From positions 13,910,915 to 13,974,914 of the forward strand of contig NC_083572.1 in the NCBI RefSeq assembly GCF_027579695.1: a stretch of DNA of 64,000 nucleotides, written 5' to 3'. Both the position numbers and the translations under genes were made by a program. Under the pieces are notes generated by a model. That model made no database searches. It saw only the letters and a program-made list of their open reading frames with translations, and was not told the DNA's origin. Below, piece by piece: positions 1 to 11,993 of this stretch. Position 1 is the stretch's first letter; each line of letters opens with the position of its first letter. The stretch comes from Neoarius graeffei (taxonomy: Eukaryota; Chordata; Actinopteri; Siluriformes; Ariidae).

Positions 1-330
1 CGCCAATCACAGCATGTTTATTTTTTTCTCACAGCAAGAAGATTCTGGGTTCGAGCCCAGCAGCCGGCGAGGGCCTTTCTGTGTGGAGTTTGCATGTTGT
101 CTGCGTGGGTTTCCCCACAGTCCAAAGACGTGCGGTTAGGTTAGGTTAATATGGGACGGCCTTGGCCTGAGGTGCCCTTGAGCGAGGCACCAAACTCCCA
201 ACTGCTCCTCGGGCACTGTTAGCATGGCTGCCCACTGCTCTGGGTATGTGTGTGTTCACTGCTTCAGATGGGTGAAATGCAGAGAGGAATTTCACAAGTG
301 TGCAATGAATAAAGTTGTGCTTTCTTTTCT
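1..330 (+). repeat. tRNA-headed SINE, family A (5' part cut by window edge)
   Basis: It carries a B-box-like GGTTCGAGCCC, the phrase CCAAAGACGTGCGGTTAGG, then a family-specific tail (CACTGCTTCAGATGGGTGAA, AATAAAGTTG). The head is shared with family B elsewhere in the window; the tail is not. Confidence 0.75.
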
Positions 331-375
331 CTTTACTATTTTGTGTAAACTCCAGAAATTGTGTGGCAAACAAAT

Positions 376-1024
376 GGGCGGTGTCGTGGTTAGCACGGTC
401 GCCTCACAGCAAGAAGGTTCCGGGTTCGAACCCAGCGGCCGGTGAGGGCCTTTCTGTGTAGAGTTTGCATGTTCTCTCCGTGTCTTTGTGGGTTTCCCGC
501 ACAATCCAAAGACATGCGGTTAGGTTGATGTGGGGCGGCCTTGGGCTGAGGTGCCCTTGAGCAAAGTACTTAACCCCGGGCGCTCTAGTGTGGCTGCTCT
601 GTGTGTGTTCACTGCTTCAGATGGGTTAAATGCAGAGGACAAATAAAGGTTTCTTCATCTCATTATCTGTAGCCGCTTTATCCTTCTACAGGGTCGCAGG
701 CAAGCTGGAGCCTATCCCAGCTGACTACGGGCGACAGGCGGGGTACACCCTGGACAAGTCGCCAGGTCATCACAGGGCTGACACATAGACACAGACAACC
801 ATTCACACTCACATTCACACCTACGCTCAATTTAGAGTCACCAGTTAACCTAACCTGCATGTCTTTGGACTGTGGGGGAAACCGGAGCACCCGGAGGAAA
901 CCCACGCGGACACGGGGAGAACATGCAAACTCCACACAGAAAGGCCCTCGCCGGCCCTGGGGCTCGAACCCAGGACCTTCTTGCTGTGAGGCGACAGCGC
1001 TATAAAGGTTTCTTTCTTCTTCAA
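376..1024 (+). repeat. tRNA-headed SINE, family A, interrupted by a family B SINE
   Basis: The copy starts GGGCGGTGTCGTGGTTAGC and ends AAATAAAGGTTTCTTC. A minus-strand SINE is inserted at 656-1001. The 13-bp target ATAAAGGTTTCTT is duplicated at 643-655 and 1002-1014. Confidence 0.8.
656..1001 (-). repeat. tRNA-headed SINE, family B (Mermaid-like), inside a family A SINE
   Basis: Read on the minus strand it runs from GCGCTGTCGCCTCACAGC to a tail with GATAAAGCGGCTACAGATAA and ATGAG. It lacks the first bases of the head. Perfect 13-bp flanking duplications mark it as a retroposed insertion. The name is a tentative recollection of a catfish SINE. Confidence 0.8.
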
Positions 1025-1129
1025 ATACTCAAAGCCATCGTCAGTCCTTTTAAATACTAGTGAATTGAAATCTTAATGCTACACCAAACAAAGACCTCCT
1101 ATACGTCTGATCTGAGTGCTTCCAACTTA
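1025..1129. other. Spacer upstream of the marf1 promoter
   Basis: AT-rich sequence between the SINE nest and the CpG-rich first-exon region. No feature is recognised. Confidence 0.4.
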
Positions 1130-1311
1130 CAGTTTGGGTCTCCCCCTACAGACTCCCACATACTTTGAGCCATGATTTACGACAGCTGCCGGCGTGTTTA
1201 CGGCAGCGTTTCCAAGGAGACGCACTAGATTGATCCCTTATTACGACGCGGTTGGCGCGAGGACTTTTAGAGTGCACTGTGCGCGCGCGAGAAAGAGAGA
1301 ATGGGTGGAAG
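1130..1311 (+). promoter_or_regulatory. marf1: Candidate marf1 promoter and non-coding first exon
   Basis: This short CpG-rich island sits just after a block of SINEs. It has several CG dinucleotides, an E2F-like TTGGCGCG at about 1252 and a GCGCGCGCG run, and it ends in a strong 5' splice site (GGAAG|GTACGT, donor at 1312). No TATA box is obvious. The first coding exon needs an upstream donor and lies about 640 bases downstream. An ATG at 1301 just before the donor would open a short upstream ORF. The transcription start is not determined. Confidence 0.5.
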
Positions 1312-1801
1312 GTACGTTTGTAGACTTGTGAGGTAAAATAGCATTTATTTAAAAAATATATATTTTTATTTTTTATTAGTTACGAAAATAAGGCTTGTCT
1401 GAATAGCAGTATATTGTTTAACTATATACTCTGTTGTACACGAACGCGCTAGAGTGGCTAATATAGTGAGTGGCTAATATAGTTAGCAGCCAATATAGTT
1501 AGCAGCCTAGCTAAGCTAGCCAAACAACACGGTACACCAGTGTGTGTTTTGTAGCTTGCTAAGGCCTTTACACTTTACAGACGCTGTTATGTTGTGAATG
1601 TCTCACGGATATTTCTTTGTGTTACTCTAAACAAGGTATTTAATCTCTAGTTACTGGCTTTCGTTTTGAATTTAACGTTATTGAGCCGCAGGGGTTATGA
1701 GTAAGCTAATATCTTTACGTTAACTGGACACATCTGATCTGAACGTTTCCTCGTTTAATTTCCGGTTTAAATATTTTTCTCTTACTGTTTCTACTTGGCA
1801 G

Positions 1802-1955
1802 GAAGTCTTTGGTGGAAGCTAATATGGTGCCTTTTTTTCTTCTTCTTCTTCCTTAAAGAAACGTTTGCGATCATTAAGTTGTGTTCCTGTTCTCAAGGCA
1901 AGCATGAGAGAGAAGAGTTGTGAAACATCGGTGAGATGTTTGGGAAGGAGGTATG
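1802..1955 (+). other. marf1: marf1 5' untranslated part of exon 2 with candidate upstream ORFs
   Basis: Two acceptors are plausible. One is TTGGCAG before 1802. The other is a long T/C tract with TTAAAG before 1859, which looks like a classical polypyrimidine tract. With either one, the ATG at 1301 in the first exon would read into a short upstream ORF that stops before the main start. Further ATGs at about 1904 and 1935 are out of frame with the main ORF. Confidence 0.45.
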
Positions 1956-2090
1956 ATGGAAGGTTCTGGAAAGGAAAGGGAGGTTTGTAATGGAAGCTCC
2001 TTCCCATGGCTTACGCGCACACACAACAGGTTTTGGAAACTCTCCGACTGCTTCTCTTCCCTTCAGCAAACCCTGTCTACACAGCACCAG
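1956..2090 (+). CDS. marf1: marf1 coding exon 1
   Basis: The exon encodes residues 1-45, starting [10 protein letters not shown] and containing [16 protein letters not shown]. This parallels the human N-terminus (MEGNG..., WKFSNCFS...). It ends CACCAG|GTGAGC in phase 0. An extra ATG lies directly upstream at 1953. Confidence 0.9.
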
Positions 2091-5000
2091 GTGAGCTTGC
2101 TTGAGGGCACTGACCCAACGAGTCGTATCGCAGAAGGAAGCCGGAGTTCATCTGTTTGTGATGCATGAGGTTTTCTACAGTCTCATGGCTTACACAGCAC
2201 TGTTGACTTGATTCTGATTGGTCGTTTAATTTTCTAACCGTAGTTCCTTAAGAGGGTGGCACGGTGGTGTTGCCTCACAGCAAGAAGGTTCTGGGTTTGA
2301 ACCCAGGGGCCTTTCTGTGTGGAGTTTGTACGTTCTTTCCGTCTCTGCGTCGGTTTCCTCCGGTTTCCCCCTACAGTCCAACGACATGCAGGTTGCTCGT
2401 AATTGACCGATGTCTCTGTCAGTCTTGCGATGATCTGACGACTTGTCAAGTTTGTTTGTATAGCGCTTTTAACAATAGACATCGTCCCAAAGCAGCTTTA
2501 CAGAATCTCAATGAGCCAATTTTATCCCTAATGAGCAAGCCCGTGGTGACGGTGGCAAGGAAAAGCTCCCCCAGATGACACGAGGAACCCATCCTTGCCT
2601 AGACAACATGACTAACGGTTTTAACATGAAGTCAGTTTCGTTGATGTTATAACTCTCTTCATTAATGGAAACTTGAGTGCAAAACTGTTCATGACAACCG
2701 CAGTCCCAAAGTTAGCAAGCCAACTGTAGTCCTCAGCCACAAAAGCATTACTGTAAGTGTCCAGAGCATCTTTTAAGTGTGACTTTCAACTGTCCGTATG
2801 GGGGCTGTCCTCTACAGGGGCAATGTGATGAGACTCCAACCAGATATGGGGCATCAGGATAGATCAGGCAGGTCTGAGGAGCAGAAGGGGTCAGCACCTC
2901 GATCCCAGGATTGACATGTAACTCGGCGGGGGGAGAGAAAACACAGGTTGTTCGGTATGCCCAATGTCACCTGAATAAGTAGGTACAGTATACATTTTGC
3001 GCTGAGTGCAAGCAGGGACTTTGGCCAAACTAGCTATGACAGCATAACTAAAACGGGCATGAGGGACTTGTCCAGGGTGCATCCCACCTCTCGCCCATAG
3101 TCAGCTGGAATAGGCTCCAGCTTGCCTGCGATCCTGCACAGGATTATGGATGGATGGATGGATAGTTCCACAAGTTTATATTAATGCATTTTCTGGAGTG
3201 GAGCAAATCCCAGCTGACATTGAGAGAGACAGGCTGTCAGTCTATCACGGGGTTAACACACACACTCTCACACCTACGGGCAACTTAGAGTAGCCATTTG
3301 AACACCCCTTCTTTCGGCTGTTCCCATTAGGGGTTGCCACAGCGGGTATTGTCCGTCTGTATCATCATTATCTGTCCCACCAACCATCCTCGTGTCCTCC
3401 TTCACCACATCCATAAAGCTTCTGTTCCTTCTACCTGGCAACTCCTCCATCTCCAGCATTCTTTTCCCAATATACCCTGGATCTCTCAAAACTGTGTCAA
3501 TCTTGCCTCGGTCACTTTGTCTACATGTGCCATCCCTCTAATCTACTCCTTTCTAATCCTGTCCAACATTGTCACTCACAATGAAGATTTTAAACTGTGC
3601 TTACTCCAGTTCAGCCTCCTGTCTTTTTGTCAGTGCCACTGTCTCCAAGCCATACAAGGAGCTTGAGTAGCCTTTTGACCTAATCTGCATGTTTTTGGAC
3701 TGTCACAGGAAACCCAAACAGGCATGGGGAGAACGTGCAAACTCCACACACAGAGTCTCTGGTTTGAACCTAGAACCTGCATCACTGTGCTGCTATTAAT
3801 GCATTTGTTGTCATGTTGTAGTTTTTCTATAACAGCTTGCGCAAGAATTTCAGTGGAGAATGCGCCATATAAACAGATTAAGTTTTCCACGAGAAGATGT
3901 TTGTTGAGCATTTACGGAAAGAATCTCCACTCTCAGCTCTGCAGTTTTAGGTTGTATGTAATTTTTAGGTAATCTTGAACTGGAAAGTCTGGTGAGAAAA
4001 TGACTATTGCTGTTATAATGCAAGAGATAACACAAATGACAGGATTTGTACATTTAACACGCTGTTAAACGTAACAATAAATGGAGAAAATGTACAAAAT
4101 TCTTTTGTATAAAAAAGTTGGCTTTTTTTGTACAGCGAGGATGGAAAATGATCTGAGGAGACTTTTGTTAGCTTGCCATTCTTAAGGTTTTTTTTTTTTT
4201 TTTTTTTAACACACAATGTAAGAATGTATTTCAGTGTTTATGCTAGTGATATGACTGACCATTGAAACTAATATATGGTGCTTTATGATCCACTGTATTT
4301 ATTGTTTATTAAAAGCCCTTTTTTTTTTTTTTTTTTTAAAGAACAATTACATGGAAGTCCGTAAACCAGTGTTGGAGCTGAAAGATGTCCCTCCCCCTCC
4401 ACTCCACAGTGCCTCTCAGCAGCCGCTTGCTCTGGCCCCCCAGCCTGCTTCTCCTCCCTGCCAGATCCCTGCATCAGACCCTCAACTCCCCCAGCAGCCC
4501 CTTTCTCAGTCGCAGCCTGGTAGCCCTAAAGTAAGCTTATGTTCCCGCTGTGAATGCGGCCTGCACATCCAGCAGCACTCTAGCTCACTTGAAGCCAGGG
4601 CGCACAGTTTCGGTGACAGTTTTGGTGGTGGCTGTAGCATTAAGAGCAACATTAATGCTAGCACTGGTGGTGGCCTTCCTGCACCTTTTTCCCCTGCACA
4701 GTTGCAGACCCCGCAAAGCTTTGGGTTCCGGGTGGCCTCAGTAGCCACGTCTCAGCCCATGGCAGCTCTCGCACACCCGTCCTGCCGCGGGTGCCTTCAC
4801 ACTTGTTCCTCTGTCTCAGTGGGGTGTTTGCGTTCAAAATATGCGTCTGGCTCTGCACCCGTCCATGGGCCCTGCGTGGCCTTATCCGGGTGCTGCCACT
4901 GTAGCGAGGAGCATCGGGTGGAGCAGCACTACCATTCACACGGTGACACGCCCTCCTCTGCTCACCTCTGCACTAACCCTTTGTACCTCGAGCACAATAC

Positions 5001-8000
5001 AGCCTGTCAGAAAGGATCAAACTACTGCCATCAGTGTTTAAAAAAGGTTGGTCTTTCACCAGCAGCACAGTTTTACATATCTTAAAGGGGTCGTTGAGTT
5101 TAGTGCAATCCTGCGGGAGGTTTAGAGCCAACTTGTACATGTCAAGACTCGCGTACATGGGCACTTGCATAGGCGTTTGTCTCCCTACTTGCACATAACA
5201 TGATTGTGCGCGCTAGGGGCCAGCGTAGCATGAATTCAGTATTTACAGAAAATGAGGGAGAAGGACTTGTTTTTGGCTAAAAAAAAATCCATGTTTCACT
5301 GTCGGAAAAATAAACAAAACATGGCTGCATCGGTTTTGCAAATTGCTATAAACCAAGTAAGTTCTCGCTGAAAGCATTTCACAAGTGTTTTTAACTTCAG
5401 CTAGTGTTTAAATTCAAACAGTCACGGAATGCTGCATGCTTTCGGGTTTGGTAAATTGCGCTGCAGTGGTTTATCACTTGCATTCTGTATTTATTGGGAA
5501 TATGTTTTGAAAATGAAAGGAAAATTAGACTGAAAGCTAGTGCTACAGTATCATAATTGTAGTTGGCTGTAAATGAATCCATAACCCCTTTTTCACAAAA
5601 GGGCTGGGAGAAAACATCCCCAGTCTATGGGGAGGAATAAACTTTTTTTTTTTTTTTTTTTTTTTTTAATAAGGGAAGTTTGTTTACGCAACTGAGCACC
5701 ACAGTTGCCCAAAAACTTGATTTTGGCTCGATATTGTGACACGATACACAAACATGCTTCAGGGCAGAAATATAAATCAGCCCTTTGCTGGACCACGTTG
5801 TGGTGTTCCAGGCATAAAGAGCCATTCATCATCTGCCAGTAAGAATCTCTAGGCATTGAATGGGCATTTAGTACCTAATCTCTCTACCACAAACAATAAT
5901 TTCACCATTAATGTTGATTTTAGATATTGATCCGTTTCTTAAAACTAAAGACCGTCAGATGAACCATTGAGGACGTTACAAAGCAATTATACAGCTCTTT
6001 AAACAGAAGTTCAACTTTGGATATTTAACAGCTGCTTGTACTTGTTTGTAACTGTGTTCGAGAAGCTGCAGATATGTTGATATGAGTGAATTTCTTAGCC
6101 CATGCAGGGTTTGGATGCTGCCGACTCGGAGAAGGTTTGGCCGAACATCCCCCCTCCTCAGCCTTGCTCTGCTACTGTACCCATGTGTAATGGCTGTAGA
6201 GTTCCTGGAACCTCCAATGATGGCATTCTGCACCCCAGCAGCTTGGGCAAAATCAACCAGAAATATGGTCAGTGCCCACAGATGCATTTAGAATCCTGTT
6301 AGGCATTAGACAAAGGTTATACTTGACGACAGACACATTTGCTGCATGAGTAGTTTAAGGATCTTCTGTATTTCAGATTTAATGGACCTTTCTTTTATAT
6401 AAAACATGATTTGAAATGCATCACAAGGTAACAGTGTGTATAATCGTTCAGCAAGTTCTATTACTCAGAAGTCGTATCCTTGTTCTACAGCTCGAATTGG
6501 GTGTGTATATTTTAGGGTCAACTGAAGGTGGTGGGCAGGAGTCCTTGCCCCCAGTGGGTGTGTTTTGGGACATAGAGAACTGTGCTGTGCCCAGTGGGCG
6601 TTCAGCCGCCACAGTGGTCCAGAGACTCCGGGAGCGTTTCTTCCAGGGACACCGCGAAGCTGAGTTCATCTGCGTGTGTGACATCAGCAAGGAGAACAAG
6701 GCTGTCATTCAGGAGCTCAACAACTGCCAGGTACACAGGGACATGCATGTAAATAGGCTCGTTAAACATCTGCTGTCATTTGTAAACACCTCTGATCTGA
6801 GCAAATCTATCTATCTCCTCCCATCCACCTTATTTTGCAAAGTGAGCTATTTGCATAGTCATTTCACTGTACAAGCTACTGGTATGAACAAACATAGCGA
6901 ATGTTGGGTTGCTAGATAGCCTTACTGTTGTTAATGACAAGTGAAATAACTTGCTGCAGTTTAGAGACGCTGTACACTACTTGGATATCTCAACAACTAG
7001 CTGACCTCAGTAACATCTCTCATGTTAGATTAGATGGAACTGTATTGATCCCTTTGGGAAGGTTCCCTCGGGGAAATTAAGATTCCAGCAGCATCATTAC
7101 AGGATAAACAGAGAGTAGAAAATGGAGAAAAAACTTCTAGATAAATTAAGTATTTACATATACAAATATAAAAAGAATGAGATATGGGGAAGGGGGGGAG
7201 GGGCCAGCAAGAGAGATATTGCACTTTATATTGAACATTGTCCAGTATTGCTTATTGTTAGGCTAGGCTACTGCTCCTTCCCGTCCTCTGTCCTCCTGTT
7301 ACCCCCCTCCCCCAGAGAGAGGTCGTACAGTCTGATGGCATGTGCATCCGAACTTGTATTTGCGTCGATATTCTCATGTCAAGATTCTACCTCAGAGTTT
7401 TACTAGAGCGCCAGAACCCAAACGCTTCTTTGGTACAGATGCTCCTCTGTAAGGTTTCTGTCCAAGCAAAGAGGATGCGTGTACAGTCGTTTTGGTGCCG
7501 CCTTTATATTCAAAGATCGTAACCAAAACTAAAGGGCTGCTTCTTTTAGGCAAAGATCCTATGGTGTCTCACATACGCATTTGAGTTTGGTGTGCGGTTT
7601 CTGCTTAAAACGCAACCTGTTCAAGAAAACTTCTCGTTTGTGTCCGTTATCATACCAGTGTCTTAACTGTACACACAGTACCAGTTTTCCGTAAATTCAT
7701 AATTATTAACGTTAACAATGAGATGTTAAGTGACGGTGCCGATAGATGCTCTGAATCCGAACTAGTCAGCTGAAATAACTTGAAATGACCAACCTTATAG
7801 AAAAACCTTCCAACAGAGTCCATTGAGATGGTGAAAATAAGATGGATGCGACAGGATGCTTGTAGTGGATTATTACAAAATATTCACTCACTCAGCACCT
7901 TTTGAGACTGCACAAATCTTGTGCCATTTAAAATGGAACTTGACAAGTTTTCTGTGCTCACCCTCTTTTTCTGCTCAATTACTTGCAAAAAAAAAAAGCT

Positions 8001-11000
8001 TTAGGTTATTTTTATATTTAGATTTTTTTTTTTCCCTGTTCTCATAGGTCACGGTTGCTCACATAAATGCCACAGCCAAAAATGCTGCTGACGACAAACT
8101 CCGACAGAGCCTGAGACGCTTTGCTGAAACACATACCACTCCTGCCACAGTCATCGTAGTTTCTTGTGAGTGTGTGCGTACTAGTCTGTATTGGGAGCTT
8201 AATTTTTATTCTGTTGCTTTCATGAAGAGGTTGAAAACTAGAGCTATGCTTTAGTCATCAGAAATTCAAAGTTAACTGTTTGAGGTGCCACTGTTCCAAT
8301 GTTAATCACTATTCAGGTCTTGATTATACTGTTGGTTAATTCCGTGAGGAAAATATGAAAAGGGAGCTCCACATGTGGTAGTATGTTGATGCAGCATTGT
8401 CGTGATTTGGTATCTTTGGCGTGGGCAGCCAGATCTGAAGGTCATGGGGGAGAGGGAGAGTACTTTTTTCTTAGTGCAACTCTCATGTCGAAAATGACTC
8501 TTAGCTTGTACAAATCGAGCCCATTTTCAAGATGGTCCTTTCTGTTAGTCTTTATTCAGTAAATCCATATGGATCATCAACATGTTGCCACAGTGATCAT
8601 GTGATCAGATACATTCAGTGTGATTTCAAATATGCTTTCTATGCTCAAATATAACAATAGTTATTTTCTTGTAAACTCTTAAATTTGGAGAAGTCATAAA
8701 GTTTGGATCATCCCTAAAGTGGCTAAATGAATGTCTGTTTATTAACTGCTGGATATTTGTATAATAAAATTAGGCAAAAGAAGCCTCCGTAGTCGAAACT
8801 CTAGGTCATGGCTTAATTAATAAATTGTCCTTGCTAGTCATGTACACGGGGCGGCACGGTGGTGTAGTGGTTAGCGCTGTCGCCTCACAGCAAGAAGGTC
8901 CGGGTTCGAGCCCCATGGCCGGCGAGGGCCTTTCTGTGCGGAGTTTGCATGTTCTCCCCGTGTCCGCATGGGTTTCCTCCGGGTGCTCCGGTTTCCCCCA
9001 CAGTCCAAAGACATGCAGGTTAGGTTAACTGGTGACTCTAAATTGACCGTAGGTGTGAATGTGAGTGTGAATGGTTGTCTGTGTTTATGTGTCAGCCCCG
9101 TGATGACCTGGCGACTTGTCCAGGGTGTACCCCGCCTTTCGCCCGTAGTCAGCTGGGATAGGCTCCAGCTTGCCTGCGACCCTGTAGAAGGATAAAGCGG
9201 CTAGAGATGAGATGAATGAGATGAGTCATGTACACTTGGTTAGCACCATGGTGTATTTTTAATTAGATAAAGAAATATTGACGTGCCTATGAGCTACTGC
9301 CATTTGACTCTATTCCACTCATACCCTTATTGATTTGTAGCTGATGTGAACTTTGCCAGTGAGCTGAGTGACCTGCGTCATCGCCATGGCTTCCAGGTCA
9401 TTCTGGTGCACAAGACTCAAGCCTCACCTGCTCTGCTGCAGCATGCACACCTGCACGTCCCATTCGAGGACTTTGTATCGGAATTGCCTCCTAGGATGCT
9501 AATCAAATCGCAGGTATTTATCTTTTCGTTTCATTCCTGGGGCTGGAATATTTAGAAAGCTAAGAACATTTGCAAAGTCTCCTCAGAAGACACACTGCTT
9601 TTGTTTTTTTTGTTTTCTCCAGTAGCCAGATGTTGTTAGAGCTACAATATGCTTATTTCATGAACTGTAGCCTATTCTGGCCTTTGTTAAACCTATGGCC
9701 CTCTGTACAGGAGTGCAGCCTTGCCCCAAGCTACAGCCATGACGTGCTACTCCTGACAATGTATTGGATTAATTACAGGCTGTAGGTTGTTTACGATTGT
9801 TTGTTTGTTTGCATTTTTTAAATTCAAGCTTGGTGTAGATCAAGGAATCTAACCAAAAATCCTTACACATCTCAAAAGCAGTAACTACCCCAGTAGAACA
9901 GTCCCAGAAAACCCAGAGTGCTCCCTCTTTCTTTGCTCCTCCAGCCTTGTTTCAACCTCCTCTTTGTGCACAACCTCCCCACGCACCGTGACGCCAAGTT
10001 CGTCAGTAGCAGGCTTCAGCGCCTGTCCAATAACTGTGGTGGGAAAGTGCTGGGCGTGTCAGGTGGCACCGCTGTGCTCCGATTTGCCAGTGCAGAGGCA
10101 GCTGAGCGCGCTCGCAAGCGCATGGAGAACGAGGACGTCCTTGGGAACCGCATCACTGTGTCATTTTCCCCTGACGGTCTACAGGAGGAGGAGGTGGAGC
10201 GGTCTCGACCTGCTGCCTTTTCCTCCTTTTCTAGTGCCCTGTTCCTCCCCGTGGAGAAGCCACGGTCGCCACGTCGCCCCAGGCGGGCATCGCGAGCCTC
10301 CCAAAGCGGCAGAGACGCTGGGGTAAATGTTCCAGAAAGACCCTACAGCCCTAGGAAAGTGGGGCATGCTTCTTCCTGCAGCCCAGTGTTGAAGTCCCTT
10401 TCCCAGGTCAGCGGTGTAACCGTGCCTTCTGCCTCCATTCTCCCTTCATCCATTTAAGATGCTTACACCAAGCCTGCTTTCCAGCTTAATAAAATCCTGA
10501 GCCCACGAGTCCAAGATTCTCCAACAAACCAAAGATTTCCATGGACAGTGTGTGTTACAATTTGACTTGTCAGTTCACGGCAAAAGCTAAGTTCTAACAA
10601 TCATCTTGCAAGTTATCAGGAATGTGTTTGTTGGAGAATGTTGAGATAGTGTGCCAGGGTTTAATAAGTCTTTGCTTACCCCATTTGCTCATAAACCCCA
10701 TCCTACCTGCCTACCTACAGCTCCCAGAGGACCCTTCTCTCCTTGCTGAAAGAACCATAACATGGAGGAATGATTTATGTTCATGTATCATATATGGACA
10801 TAAGTTTTGCATGAGTTTTTAGATTTCTTTAACTGCTTTGTCTTTTCTGTTATCATTCATATCCTTGCACTTCTGCTCAACTTTCATTTTCTGTCTTGTG
10901 CTTTGTAGCTCCATGTAGTGCCATCACTTTTGGAGAGCATGCTATTGCAGGAAATTCTAACTCCAGTTAACTAACTACTGCTTTGGTTTTGGAGTTAAGA

Positions 11001-11940
11001 ATCCTCTCTCAACTCCTGTGTGTGGGTGCCTTTTTTTGGGGGGGGTGAGTGATTGGGACAGCTTTTCTTTGCATTTGTTAGTTTTGGAGTTTGACTTTCT
11101 TGCAACACAAATGAAACATGGCAGCTACCTTTTAACCTTTATCAGTAATATTTACGGTTTGTTAGAGGTTCACGTATTACTTTACTTAAACCCAGGACAT
11201 GAGTGGTATGGAGTCTAAGCCTAGGACAGGTTTCCCTGTGGAGAAAGTCCGCGCTGCATCTGCATCTCCTCAGAGCAATGGCCTCACCTCTCAGCTCCAA
11301 CTTGCTAAACCAGCCTTCTCTGCAGAGCTCCTGCAACGAGGCCGCAGGTACTGCTCCTACCCTTCCTCTTGTGTTAAAAATGCCGTATTTGACTTTGATC
11401 GATATCGGAAACTCTTCCTTTCTCCGTGAAGGCTGCACCATGTCCTCTGCTGCCTTTGAGTTTAGCACCAGCCCTGATCCTGAGCCCGTAAAAGGTTTTT
11501 AAGGGCATGTTGATTTGGGGGGGGGTGTTCTATTAATATTCCAACATTTTAATACGTAAAAATATCCTTCCCATGCAACGTTTATATATCTAGCACAATT
11601 TACAACCTAACGTGTAACTAATTATACTTTGCTGTTAAGCTTTATACTCAGCTTTTTTTTTGTTGGTTAGAATTGATTATTAAGCAAAATAAGACGCAGG
11701 TTTTGTGTGCATAGGAGAGAGTCGTGCAGCCTGCGTAATACTACAGATTCTCCAGCAGAGCCATTTCAGGTGAGCACTCCATCAGCTTTCAGCAAACTCA
11801 ACCTGCACACGTCCTTCAGCCCGCTGATGTTCGCCCAGGGATCTTGGTCCTCAAGGTTTGTGTCTTTTAGCAAAACGTGCCCAGTATATGCTCAATTGTA
11901 CAGATACTTATGACCTGCAGGTAACCAGTGCTGCTACACA

Positions 11941-11993
<53 letters not shown>

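Noticed and set aside
4285-4341. In-frame upstream extension of marf1 exon 2 ([19 protein letters not shown])
   Set aside because: It reads through a 17-T polypyrimidine tract ending AAAG, and the conserved protein begins right after that acceptor.
6491-6515. Alternative acceptor for marf1 exon 4 at 6489-6490
   Set aside because: It would enter in phase 0 while exon 3 leaves in phase 1; the TTTTAG at 6514-6515 fits the phase.
8860-8920. tRNA-like sequence with A and B box
   Set aside because: It is the head of a SINE with flanking target duplications, not a tRNA gene; the same applies to the other SINE heads.
8968-9195. Recurrent ORF starting [20 protein letters not shown] (also near 678, 19632, 33338 and 61535)
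   Set aside because: It is the translated body of the family B SINE and appears wherever that repeat does; not a gene.
11760-11780. GTGAGC inside marf1 exon 9 as a donor
   Set aside because: The conserved protein (FQVS.PSAFSKL) continues across it, and the downstream donor gives the correct phase.
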